Shown here: piece after piece, positions 11,346-19,778 of the stretch | How positions within the stretch are numbered: the first letter of the stretch is position 1 | How the letters are laid out: each line of letters opens with the position of its first letter | Origin: Rhizobium sp. CC-YZS058 | GTDB taxonomy: Bacteria; Pseudomonadota; Alphaproteobacteria; Rhizobiales; Rhizobiaceae | Assembly (NCBI RefSeq): GCF_034720595.1 | Contig: NZ_JAYESJ010000001.1 | Span: 1,452,001 to 1,516,000 of the forward strand | Length of the DNA: 64,000 bases | Reading direction: 5' to 3' | Program-made: the position numbers and the translations under genes | Notes under the pieces: generated by a model | What the model saw: only the letters and a program-made list of their open reading frames with translations | What the model was told of the DNA's origin: nothing | The model's database searches: none

Positions 11346-13175
11346 CTAAAGCGGCTGGGTCGCTGCCTCCAGCCAGGCCTTCACCTCCTCCACCTCGATC
11401 AGCGGCGCAAGCGTTTCGCGCGTTTCGGCATGGTAGGCGTCGATCCAGCGCCGTTCCTCGTCCGTCAAGAGGTCGGTGACGATCAGGCGGCGGTCGATCG
11501 GGCAGAAGGTCAGCGTCTTGAAGCCGAGCATCGGCGCATCGCCCCCTTCGATGGCGTCCGCCGGCAGCACATGGATGAGATTTTCGATGCGAATGCCGAA
11601 GGCCCCGGGACGGTAATAGCCGGGCTCGTTGGAAAGGATCATGCCCGGCAGCAGCTCCTGCATGGCCGCGCGCGAGATGCGCTGCGGTCCCTCATGCACG
11701 GAGAGATAGGAGCCGACGCCATGGCCGGTGCCGTGCGCGTAGTCCGCGCCGGCCTTCCACAGCGCGATGCGGGCGAGGGGATCGAGATCAACGCCGCGCG
11801 TGCCCTTGGGGAAGCGGGCGGTGGAGATCGCGATCATGCCCTTCAGCACCAGCGTGAAGAAGCGCTTCTCTTCCGCGCCGACCGAACCGATCGCCACTGT
11901 CCGCGTGATGTCCGTCGTGCCGTTGACATATTGGCCGCCGGAATCGACGAGGAACAGGCTGCCTTCGGCCAGCGGCTGGTCGGTTTCTTCCGTCACCCGG
12001 TAGTGAATGACCGCTCCATGCGCGCCCGCGCCCACGATCGTGTCGAAGGAGATATCGCGCAGCGGGTTCTGGAGACGCTCGCCGACCCTGCAGCGGATCG
12101 ATTCCAGTTCCTTTGCCGCGGCGATCTCGGTCACGCTGCCGGGCTGCCGGCTGTCGAGCCAGGCCAGAAATTCCACCATGGCGGCGCCATCCTGCAGATG
12201 GGCGCGGGTCGTGCCGTCGAGCTCCGCCTCGTTCTTGATGGCGCGGGGCAGGCGGGCCGGATCATCGGCCTCCAACACCGTGCCGCCGTCGCGGCGGATC
12301 CGTTCGGCAATCGCGAAGGGCGCCTGGTCGGGGTCGATCATCAGGGTGACGCCGCTGGCGGCCAGCGCCGAAACCCGCTCCTCGAAGTCCGACGGCGGCG
12401 CGATGCGCGCCATCTGGGTCAGATAGGCCTCTTCCTCGATGCCGGTCTTGCGCTTGTCGAGAAAGATTTCGGCCGTGCCATCGGCATGGATGAGGCCGCG
12501 GGCGAGCGGATGCGGCGTGTGCGGCACGTCGGCGCCGCGCAGATTGAAGGTCCAGGCGATCGAGGAGGGATCGGTCAGCAGCACGGCCGCGGCGCCGGCC
12601 TTGACGGCGGTTTCGGCGATCATGGCGATCTTGTCGGTGGCAAGCCGGCCGGCCCGCTCGTTGGGCTGAAGCCGGACGCGGCCGAGCGGAGCATCCGGCC
12701 TGTCGCTCCAGAGCGGATCGAGCGGATTGTCCTTGAGCACGACGAGCTCGCCGCCGATCGCCTTGAGCGCCTTTTCGAGCTTGCGCACCTCGGCCCCCGT
12801 ATGCAGCCACGGGTCGATGCCGAGCCGCAGACCCTTGGCTCCATGCCGCTCGATCCACAGATGCGGCGGCTCGCCGACGAGATCGGCACCGGTGAACACG
12901 GCGGGATCCACCTGCTCGGCCAGCTGCGTCACATAGCGCCCGTCGACGAAGACCAAGGCCTTGTCGCGCAGAATGAGCGCCATGCCGGCCGAGCCGGTAA
13001 AGCCGGTCAGCCAGGAGAGCCGCTCGGCCGATGCCGGCACGTACTCGCCCTGATACTCGTCGGCGCGCGGCACGAGAACGGCGTCGATCCCCCGATTGTC
13101 GAATGTGGCGCGAAGCGCGGCAACGCGCGCTGCACCATGTTCTGGGGTGGAGGTGACAGTAAAGGACTGGAACAT
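11346..13175 (-). CDS. pepP: Xaa-Pro aminopeptidase (M24B family)
   Basis: This cytoplasmic metallopeptidase removes N-terminal residues preceding proline. It has the three-part build of large M24B enzymes: two creatinase-like N-terminal domains and a C-terminal pita-bread domain. The metal ligands are visible in DSGGQYVNGTTDITRT (two Asp), HGTGHGVGSYLSVHEGP (His), LSNEPGYY and IRIENL (Glu). The length of about 609 residues is usual. The frame extends 25 codons upstream, but ATG at 13175 has AGGAAG correctly placed and starts the conserved MFQSFTVTS segment. Confidence 0.93.
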   Translation of the reverse strand: MFQSFTVTSTPEHGAARVAALRATFDNRGIDAVLVPRADEYQGEYVPASAERLSWLTGFTGSAGMALILRDKALVFVDGRYVTQLAEQVDPAVFTGADLVGEPPHLWIERHGAKGLRLGIDPWLHTGAEVRKLEKALKAIGGELVVLKDNPLDPLWSDRPDAPLGRVRLQPNERAGRLATDKIAMIAETAVKAGAAAVLLTDPSSIAWTFNLRGADVPHTPHPLARGLIHADGTAEIFLDKRKTGIEEEAYLTQMARIAPPSDFEERVSALAASGVTLMIDPDQAPFAIAERIRRDGGTVLEADDPARLPRAIKNEAELDGTTRAHLQDGAAMVEFLAWLDSRQPGSVTEIAAAKELESIRCRVGERLQNPLRDISFDTIVGAGAHGAVIHYRVTEETDQPLAEGSLFLVDSGGQYVNGTTDITRTVAIGSVGAEEKRFFTLVLKGMIAISTARFPKGTRGVDLDPLARIALWKAGADYAHGTGHGVGSYLSVHEGPQRISRAAMQELLPGMILSNEPGYYRPGAFGIRIENLIHVLPADAIEGGDAPMLGFKTLTFCPIDRRLIVTDLLTDEERRWIDAYHAETRETLAPLIEVEEVKAWLEAATQPL

Positions 13176-13412
13176 GGCGGGCTTCCTGCGGAAATGTCCT
13201 TCACTCGAAACACAGGCGGCCGACGACGGCAAGGGCAAAGACGGAGGCACACAGGCGGCGAATCATATGACTTATGCGATCTGCGCATGGCACCCATGTG
13301 TGCGAGCCGCTGGCCGGGCTGTCTCCAAAGCGCTAAAAACATCTTCAACGAACGGCGACGAACACCGTTCCCGCAGATGCCGCAAGGCACCTGTCTTCAG
13401 TGATCCTGGTTC

Positions 13413-13598
13413 GGCTGGCCTCTCTCTCCTCCTCCCTCCCGGGTGGCCAGCTTGCGGATCACGAAGATGTCCGCTCGAGCACTCCTCCTCCCAGGCTCGC
13501 GGACAGATCGATCGGCGTGCCGGTCGATTGGCGATGCTTCGGCATCGCCCTTGTTCGGGAAAGGCCGCCCCACGCTTTAAGCGCCGGGCGGCCTTTTT
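13413..13598 (+). ncRNA. Structured small RNA with two CCTCCTCCC anti-Shine-Dalgarno loops
   Basis: In the 492-base gap between pepP and prmA the + strand shows four successive hairpins. Hairpin 1 has the stem GCTGGCC 13414-13420 / GGCCAGC 13445-13451, with CCTCCTCCC at 13428-13436 in the loop. Hairpin 2 has GTCCGC plus GAGC pairing with GCTC plus GCGGAC (13469-13504), with CCTCCTCCC at 13484-13492 in the loop. Hairpin 3 is GGCGATGC-TTCG-GCATCGCC at 13530-13549. A strong terminator with a T-run ends it at 13598. No protein frame explains the region. Twin CCUCCUCCC loops are the hallmark of the alpha-r14/NfeR family of trans-acting sRNAs in rhizobia (from memory). The 5' end is estimated; a few more upstream bases may belong to it. 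Confidence 0.7.
13560..13598 (+). terminator. Strong terminator of the candidate sRNA
   Basis: The arms AAAGGCCGCCC (13560-13570) and GGGCGGCCTTT (13586-13596) enclose an inner CGCTT/AAGCG stem and are followed by TTTTT on the + strand. Because prmA ends leftward at 13668, the hairpin may also stop that transcript, but the T-run favours + strand use. Confidence 0.85.
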
Positions 13599-13667
13599 CG
13601 TTTCGAAGCTTTGCCGGATCGGACACTTCCGGGTCTCGCACGCCACCTGATCGGCAGCACGTGCCGA

Positions 13668-14561
13668 TCAGCTGCGGCGGCTGTCGAGGAGGAGGGTGAC
13701 CCAGCCATTGCGCCAGAGCGTGCGCACGTGCCGCAGGCCAAGCGCATTGTAGGCCGAGAGGACCTTCCAGCGCTGGGCGGCGAGAATGCCGGAGAGGATG
13801 ACGGCGCCGCCGGGCTCCAGATGGGCGGCGAGCTGCGGCGCCATGCGCATCAGCGGCCGGGCGAGAATATTGGCGACGATCAGGTCGAAGGGGCCATGGC
13901 CGGCAAAGGCGGGGGACTGGAAGCCGGCAGCACTGACGGCCGTGATGCCGTCGCGTCCGGTCAGAACGCCGTTGCGGCGGATGTTCTCGCGCGCGACGCG
14001 CGTGGCGACCGGGTCGATGTCGGTGGCGAGAACCGGGACCGGCTTGATCTTGCGCACGGCCAGCGCCAGCACGCCCGAGCCGGTGCCGAGGTCGAGGACC
14101 CGGGTGACGGGGCGCGCGCGCACCACATGCTCGATCATCTCCAGGCAGCCGGCCGTGGTGCCGTGGTGGCCGGTGCCGAAGGCCTGGCCGGCGTCGATCT
14201 CGATGGCGATGTCGCCGGCGCGCACCTTGTCGCGGTCATGCGAGCCGTGAACGAGAAAACGGCCGGCGCGCACCGGTGTCAGCCCTTCCAGCGACTTGGC
14301 GATCCAGTCGATATCCGGAATCTCTTCCCGCTCGATCTGGGCTTGCGGGAAAAGCGGCGCGAGCACGGCCCTGAACCGGTCCGCCATTGCCTCTTCTTCC
14401 GCAAAATCGAGATAGAGGGAGGCCTCCCAGACATCGCGCTTTTCATCGATCTCCATGGTGGCGATGGCGTAGCCTTCATCCTCGAAGGCGTCGCTCATCA
14501 GCGCCAGCGCCTGTTCGGAGCCCGTCTCGGTGGTGGTGATGAAGAGGCGGAGATCGGCCAC
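13668..14561 (-). CDS. prmA: Ribosomal protein L11 methyltransferase PrmA
   Basis: PrmA methylates ribosomal protein L11 with S-adenosylmethionine. It has the family motif AFGTGHHGTTAGCLE, the SAM-binding loop VLDLGTGSGVLALAV and the VANILARPL catalytic-region motif. A distinct N-terminal substrate domain covers roughly the first 100 residues. GTG 14561 is chosen because AGGAA lies seven bases upstream and the protein then starts at the conserved VADLRLFITTTE. An ATG at 14606 would add 15 residues with no match to the family. The gene is downstream of the SCO gene on the same strand. Confidence 0.93.
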   Translation of the reverse strand: MADLRLFITTTETGSEQALALMSDAFEDEGYAIATMEIDEKRDVWEASLYLDFAEEEAMADRFRAVLAPLFPQAQIEREEIPDIDWIAKSLEGLTPVRAGRFLVHGSHDRDKVRAGDIAIEIDAGQAFGTGHHGTTAGCLEMIEHVVRARPVTRVLDLGTGSGVLALAVRKIKPVPVLATDIDPVATRVARENIRRNGVLTGRDGITAVSAAGFQSPAFAGHGPFDLIVANILARPLMRMAPQLAAHLEPGGAVILSGILAAQRWKVLSAYNALGLRHVRTLWRNGWVTLLLDSRRS

Positions 14562-14627
14562 GGCATGGTTCCTGCAAGGTTTGCGTTCGGGCTGCGGCTT
14601 TAGCATGTTCCGCGGCCAAAGACAGCG

Positions 14628-15227
14628 TCAGCCCTTGGCCAGGTTCTCCAGCTTCTTCACGGCGGTTGCCGGATCCTCGCCATAGGCGATCGTGCCGCGG
14701 AAGCGGCCTTCGGCATCGAGCAGGAAGACGGAGGCCGTGTGGTCCATCGTGTAGTCGCCGTCGGGCTTTGTCTCGTCCAGCGGCACCTTGCGGGCATAGA
14801 CCCGGTAGCCCTTGACCATTGCCATTACCGTGTCGGCCGGGCCGGAAATGCCGGTGATCCGGTCCGAGACATTGGCGACATAGCGCGAAAGCACGTCCGG
14901 CGTGTCGCGTTCGGGATCGACCGTTACGAAATAGGCCTGCAGCTTCGTCTTGTCCGGATCGACCTGCTTCAGCCAGCCGTCCAGCTCGAACAGGGTGGTC
15001 GGGCAGACCTCGGGACAATGGGTGAAGCCGAAGAACAGCGCGGTCGGCTTGCCGCGGAACGCCGCCTCCGTCACCGGCGCGCCGCCTTGCCCGACAAGCG
15101 CAAAGGGCACGCCGAACGGCCCGCCTTCGGCCGTCTCGGTCCTGGCGGTGATCTGATAGGTCATCCAGCCGAGCGCGGCAGCCACGATGACGACGGCGAG
15201 CCAGAGGACGATGCGGAGCGTTTTCAT
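14628..15227 (-). CDS. SCO1/SenC-type copper chaperone
   Basis: SCO proteins are membrane-anchored thioredoxin-fold copper carriers that help assemble the CuA site of cytochrome oxidase. One N-terminal transmembrane helix (residues about 5-24) is followed by a periplasmic domain with the copper-binding CPEVCPTTLFEL motif (CxxxC) and the distal His in MDHTASVFLL. The length is 199 residues. ATG 15227 has GGAGAG upstream. It lies between a small membrane protein gene and prmA, all leftward, so it is probably an operon. Confidence 0.92.
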   Translation of the reverse strand: MKTLRIVLWLAVVIVAAALGWMTYQITARTETAEGGPFGVPFALVGQGGAPVTEAAFRGKPTALFFGFTHCPEVCPTTLFELDGWLKQVDPDKTKLQAYFVTVDPERDTPDVLSRYVANVSDRITGISGPADTVMAMVKGYRVYARKVPLDETKPDGDYTMDHTASVFLLDAEGRFRGTIAYGEDPATAVKKLENLAKG

Positions 15228-15267
15228 GGGCGGATCTCTCCGGCGGCGCGGCGGGGTGGGGAGGGGC

Positions 15268-15447
15268 TTAGAAGCAGGTGGACAGGCCGGCGAGATCAAG
15301 CGCCAGCAGCATGTCGCCGCCGAGCGTCAGCCAGCCGAGCAGCCCGGCAAGCAGAACCAGCACCACGCTGCCGCCGCCGATCAACACGGCAGGCAGACGC
15401 AGGGCGTCGCGGGTCGCGAGGGGCAGGGGCGGGGTACCGGTCTTCAT
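15268..15447 (-). CDS. Small membrane protein of unknown function
   Basis: A 59-residue frame starts at ATG 15447, with one hydrophobic helix in the middle (LIGGGSVVLVLLAGLLGWLTLGG) and a Cys near the C terminus. An upstream in-frame ATG at 15480 gives 70 residues. It precedes the SCO gene by 40 bases on the same strand and is probably cotranscribed. No family is recognised, and the ribosome binding site is weak, so coding status is moderately supported. Confidence 0.5.
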   Translation of the reverse strand: MKTGTPPLPLATRDALRLPAVLIGGGSVVLVLLAGLLGWLTLGGDMLLALDLAGLSTCF

Positions 15448-15731
15448 GACCGTGAGAATAGCGTATCCGATCGCTAACATGAAGGGCTGCTCTTATGAAA
15501 GGATTAAGCACTTTCAAGTAGGATGTTCTGATATGGATGTGGGACGACATCCAGCCTTGAAGGGCCTTGGCGTGGCGCGTCACCCGAAGCGGGGGGGCGG
15601 CGGCAATGCAGGGGGTTCATGGGAAAGCCGCTCGTCCGGGCCGGCATGATGTCAGCCCTTCGCCACGATGATCCTGCGAATTGTCTTTCCGGAAAACAGC
15701 ATCGATGTCCACATCGTCTCCGAAGCGCAGC

Positions 15732-17825
15732 ATGACCATTTCCTTCCGTCTTGGAACCCTCGCCATCGCCGCCCTCCTGGGGTTCGGCGCCGTCATCGGC
15801 ACCGGCTGGGTCCTCAACCGCTCCGCCAGCCATGCCGTGGCCGCGGCAGCCGCCGCCGAACAAAGCATGGCCGATGCCCTGGCCATGCGCGATGCCAATC
15901 TCCGGCTGCTTCTGGCCGGCATGGATGCCATGGTCGACCGCGCAAGCGGCACGGTCTCGCCCGAATTGAAGAAGGAAACCGACGAGAGTGTCGCCGAACT
16001 GCAGGCAGGCTTGAGCAAGATCGCGGCTGTCGCCGCTGAGCTCGGCGCGCCGGAGCTCGGACAGGGCCTCGATCAGGATGTCGGGATCATCGTCACCGGC
16101 GTCGCCACGGAGCTTCCAAGGCTCATCGAAGCCCGGCAGGACGAGGCGATCATGGCGCTCGACGACCGGGTGGACGAAGCCGGCTCGCGTCTTGTCGAGC
16201 GGCTGGGACAGCTCGCCGACCGCGCCCATCATGTCGCGGCCGACAGCATGCGGGAGGCAGACGTGCTGTCGACACGCGCCCTCTGGCTGCAGCTCGTCTG
16301 CGCCGGCGTGGCCATGATCGTCATGCTCGGCCTGACGCTCAACCACGGCGCCGTCATCCGCAAGGGCATCACCGGCCTGCGTGACAGCATGCGCCGCATC
16401 CTGTCCGGCGATTACACGAGCGCGATTCCCGCCGTGGGCCGCGGCGACGAAATCGGCGAGATGGCGCGCGCCATTGAGCAATTCCGCGACGCCGCAGTCG
16501 AGAAGGCGGATCTTGAGCGCAGTGCCGCCGAGGCGCGACGCGAAAGCGAAAGCACCCATTCGGCCCGCGAGGCTGCGGCCGAGGCCAATGCCCGCGAAGT
16601 GGCGGGTGCCGTTTCCGCGCTCGGCGCCGGGCTGAAGCGGCTGGCCGAGGGCAACCTGACCGTCTCGCTCTCCGAACCCTTCCGCGCCGATCTGGAGTCG
16701 CTGCGGCTCGACTACAATCAGGCGCTCGATCGCCTGACGTTCCTGATGGCGAAAGTGCGCGAGAATGCCGGTTCGATCCAGGCGAACGGCCAGCAGATGC
16801 GTACCGCCGCCAACGAGCTCGGCCGCCGCACGGAACAGCAGGCCGCCTCGCTGGAGGAAACCTCGGCCGCGCTGAACCAGATTACCACGACCGTGCGCAG
16901 CTCCGCCGACCGGGCGGAAGAGGCGAGCCATATGGTGGGCGAGACCAAGGCCAACGCCGCCGAGTCCGGCCGCATCGTCGGCGAGGCGATCGACGCCATG
17001 GCCCGCATCGAGAATGCATCCGCCGAGATCGGCAAGATCATCAACGTGATCGACGAGATCGCCTTCCAGACCAACCTGCTGGCGCTCAATGCCGGCGTGG
17101 AAGCGGCGCGGGCGGGCGAGGCGGGCAAGGGCTTCGCCGTCGTCGCGCAGGAGGTGCGCGAGCTCGCCCAGCGGGCCGCCATGGCCGCAAAGGATATCAA
17201 GGGCCTGGTCGGACGCTCGTCCGGCGAGGTGGAAACCGGCGTCCGCCTGGTGCAGGCAACGGGCGCCGCGCTCGGCCGGATCGGCGCCGATGTCGAGCGA
17301 ATCCATAGCCATATGTCTGAAATCCTCGTCTCGGCGCGCGAACAATCGACAGGCTTGAGCGAAATCAACAGCGCCATCGGCCAGCTGGACCAGATGACCC
17401 AGCAGAACGCCGCCATGGTCGAACAGACGACGGCCGCCAGCCAGATCCTCGCGCAGGACAGCGATGGCCTGGTGGAGGCGATCGCCCATTTTCGCATCGG
17501 CGAGCAGGCAAGCCTCAGCCAGCGCACCGTCCACCAAGGCAGCAGCCACCCGCACGGCAACAGCCAGCAGGGCGGCAGCTTCAGCGATAAGCCCGTCGAG
17601 CGGTCCCAGGCGCCTGCCGCGCCGGTTCGCAAGCCGGCAGCAGCGGCGGCTGCACGTCCCGCCATCAAGCCCGCCAGCCGCGCCAGCCGGCCGGCGCCGT
17701 CTCCCGCCAAAGCCCTGATGGGGAAACTCTCAGGCGCCTTTTCCACCTCCGCCCCGCAGACGGCAAGCTCCGCCAAACCGCATGCGGCCCCCGCCCATTC
17801 CGAAGAAAACTGGGAAGAGTTCTGA
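15732..17825 (+). CDS. Methyl-accepting chemotaxis protein with CheR/CheB tether
   Basis: This transmembrane chemoreceptor has a first membrane helix at residues about 5-27, a sensory region of about 150 residues, a second helix at about 181-202, a HAMP domain to about 257, then the long cytoplasmic coiled coil. The signalling tip is near residues 440-463 (DEIAFQTNLLALNAGVEAAR). A Pro/Ala-rich linker of about 100 residues ends in NWEEF, a pentapeptide of the type that recruits the methyltransferase and methylesterase. ATG 15732 starts just before the first helix; an upstream ATG at 15681 adds a non-hydrophobic stretch unlike the family. cheW follows by two bases. The ligand is unknown. Confidence 0.93.
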   Translation: MTISFRLGTLAIAALLGFGAVIGTGWVLNRSASHAVAAAAAAEQSMADALAMRDANLRLLLAGMDAMVDRASGTVSPELKKETDESVAELQAGLSKIAAVAAELGAPELGQGLDQDVGIIVTGVATELPRLIEARQDEAIMALDDRVDEAGSRLVERLGQLADRAHHVAADSMREADVLSTRALWLQLVCAGVAMIVMLGLTLNHGAVIRKGITGLRDSMRRILSGDYTSAIPAVGRGDEIGEMARAIEQFRDAAVEKADLERSAAEARRESESTHSAREAAAEANAREVAGAVSALGAGLKRLAEGNLTVSLSEPFRADLESLRLDYNQALDRLTFLMAKVRENAGSIQANGQQMRTAANELGRRTEQQAASLEETSAALNQITTTVRSSADRAEEASHMVGETKANAAESGRIVGEAIDAMARIENASAEIGKIINVIDEIAFQTNLLALNAGVEAARAGEAGKGFAVVAQEVRELAQRAAMAAKDIKGLVGRSSGEVETGVRLVQATGAALGRIGADVERIHSHMSEILVSAREQSTGLSEINSAIGQLDQMTQQNAAMVEQTTAASQILAQDSDGLVEAIAHFRIGEQASLSQRTVHQGSSHPHGNSQQGGSFSDKPVERSQAPAAPVRKPAAAAAARPAIKPASRASRPAPSPAKALMGKLSGAFSTSAPQTASSAKPHAAPAHSEENWEEF

Positions 17826-17827
17826 CC

Positions 17828-18292
17828 ATGACATCCGCCATCAAACAATCCGGCTCCGCAATGGAGATCGTCTCCTTCCACCTCGGCGAGCAGGAGTTCT
17901 GCATCGACATCATGGCCATCCGCGAAATTCGCGGCTGGGCGCCGGTGACGCCGATGCCGCACACGCCGGCCTATGTTCTCGGCCTCATCAACCTGCGCGG
18001 TGCGGTGATCCCGGTCATCGACATGGCCTGCCGGCTGGGTATGAACATGACCGAGCCCTCCGAGCGTTCGGCCATCATTGTCACCGACATCAATGGCAAG
18101 CTGGTCGGCCTGCTGGTCGAGCAGGTCTCGGACATGATGACCATTCGCGGCGAGGACCTGCAGCCGGCGCCGGAGATCATTCCGGAAGCGCAGCGCGCTT
18201 TCTGCCGCGGGATCGTCGCGCTCGAAAAGACCATGGTCTGCTTCCTGAACCTCGATACGGTGATCGCCGACGAACTGGCCCAGGCTGCCTGA
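17828..18292 (+). CDS. cheW: Chemotaxis coupling protein CheW
   Basis: CheW links chemoreceptors to the kinase CheA. The 154-residue protein matches the fold throughout: EIVSFHLGEQEFCIDIMAIR at the start, VLGLINLRGAVIPVIDMACR in the middle and the LVGLLVEQVSDMM core. It starts two bases after the chemoreceptor stop, so receptor and coupler are coexpressed. No cheA, cheR or cheY is in the window. Confidence 0.95.
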   Translation: MTSAIKQSGSAMEIVSFHLGEQEFCIDIMAIREIRGWAPVTPMPHTPAYVLGLINLRGAVIPVIDMACRLGMNMTEPSERSAIIVTDINGKLVGLLVEQVSDMMTIRGEDLQPAPEIIPEAQRAFCRGIVALEKTMVCFLNLDTVIADELAQAA

Positions 18293-18392
18293 GACTAGCG
18301 GCCAAGCGAAGGGGTAACGCAGTGCGAAGGCCGGTTGGCCTTCGCGCCGCCGCGGTCTATGGTCGCCTCGATCATTCGGGGAGAGCGTGCCG

Positions 18393-19034
18393 ATGAAATG
18401 CCTGTTGCTTGTCGATATCCAGACCGGTTTCTGCCCTGGCGGCCACCTGGCCGTGCCGGAGGGCGATGCCGTGGTGGAGGTCGCCAATCGCCTGATGAAA
18501 GAGGGCGGCTACGATCTGGTCGTCGCCTCGCAGGACTGGCACCCCGCCGATCACGGCAGCTTCGCCTCGCAGCATCCCGGCAAGGCACCCTTCGACATGG
18601 GCGTGCTCAACGGCAAGCCGCAGATGATGTGGCCGGACCATTGTGTGCAGGGAACGGAGGATGCCGCCTTCCATCCCGATCTCGACACCGCCCGCATCGA
18701 CCATGTGCAGCAGAAGGGCCTCGATCCACGGGTCGACAGCTACTCCGCCTTTCGCGACAACGACCGGAGCGCGCTGACCGGCCTGTCGGACTATCTGCGT
18801 GCGCGGGGCGTGACGCGGCTCGACCTTTGCGGCCTGGCGACCGACTACTGCGTGAAGTTTTCCGCGCTCGATGCGAAGGCCATGCTGCCCGAAGCCGAAA
18901 TCCGCTTCATCGAGGATGCAAGCCGCGGCATCGATCCGGCCGGCGTCGCCGCTGCCCGTGACGAGATGGCCGATGCAGGAATTGCGATCATCACGTCCGA
19001 CACCGTCCTTGAAGAGGCGCGCAGCGCGGTCTGA
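18393..19034 (+). CDS. pncA: Nicotinamidase PncA
   Basis: PncA hydrolyses nicotinamide to nicotinate in NAD salvage. The catalytic triad is visible: Asp in LLVDIQTGFCPGG, Lys in HVQQKGLDP and the nucleophilic Cys in LCGLATDYCVKFSALDA. The metal site is in SQDWHPADHGSF. The length of 213 residues is standard. ATG 18393 is nine bases after GGGGAG; a GTG at 18387 is too close to that site. Confidence 0.95.
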   Translation: MKCLLLVDIQTGFCPGGHLAVPEGDAVVEVANRLMKEGGYDLVVASQDWHPADHGSFASQHPGKAPFDMGVLNGKPQMMWPDHCVQGTEDAAFHPDLDTARIDHVQQKGLDPRVDSYSAFRDNDRSALTGLSDYLRARGVTRLDLCGLATDYCVKFSALDAKAMLPEAEIRFIEDASRGIDPAGVAAARDEMADAGIAIITSDTVLEEARSAV

Positions 19035-19052
19035 CCGCGCCTCCCCGGCGCA

Positions 19053-19559
19053 TCATTGCGGTGCGCCGTTTTTCCAGACGGCGTTCTGATTGAAGAGCGG
19101 CACGGTCGAAATCGACATCTTGGCCGAACCCTCGGTGATCTGGCGGGAATGGGCGAGATAGATCAGCGTGTTGTTCTTGCGGTCATAGATCCGGTTGACG
19201 ACCAGCGCCTTCCAGATGAGCGAGCGCCCCTCGCGGAACACCTCCTCGCCCTCCTTGGAAAGATCGATATCGCCGATCACCACCGGCCCGGTCTGCCGGC
19301 AGGCGATCGAGTTGTTGGAGGGATCCTCGAACCAGTTGCCGTTTTTCAGCCGGTCGAGCACGCCGCGGTCGAAATAGGTGACATGGCAGGTGACGCCTTC
19401 GATCTTGGGGTCCGTCAGCGCGTCCACCAGAATATCGTTGCCCATCCAGTCGACGCCGACCTCGCCCACCGTTTCGGCACGGGCCGGCAGGGCCGCGGCA
19501 AGGAACGCGCCGAGGATCCCGCAGGTGGCGGACAGGACAGTCAGGCGGAAAGGCATCAT
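19053..19559 (-). CDS. creA: CreA family protein
   Basis: CreA proteins are small exported proteins of unknown biochemical role. An N-terminal signal sequence (residues about 3-26, ending LPARAE) precedes the conserved domain with MGNDILVDALTDPKIEGVTCHVTYFD (abridged), DPSNNSIACRQTGPV and NTLIYLAHSR. The length is 168 residues from ATG 19559, which has GGAG eight bases upstream. It is convergent with pncA, with an 18-base gap. Confidence 0.88.
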   Translation of the reverse strand: MMPFRLTVLSATCGILGAFLAAALPARAETVGEVGVDWMGNDILVDALTDPKIEGVTCHVTYFDRGVLDRLKNGNWFEDPSNNSIACRQTGPVVIGDIDLSKEGEEVFREGRSLIWKALVVNRIYDRKNNTLIYLAHSRQITEGSAKMSISTVPLFNQNAVWKNGAPQ

Positions 19560-19778
19560 TGTTCGGGCTCCATCAGGGGCGGGATATGAGAAACGTATGA
19601 TGGACATAAGAGCGCTGGCGCGCTGCACAAGGCAGGACGGGAATTTTCTCGGCCTGCAGTGGTCCTGCGAAGGACCGGAGGGGGTCAGTTATTCCGGTCT
19701 TCGTCCAAGCCTTGGAATATGGTTCCTCGGAACAGCAGGGGAGAGACACTAAGTAAGCCTCAACATACGGAGGCTTTC

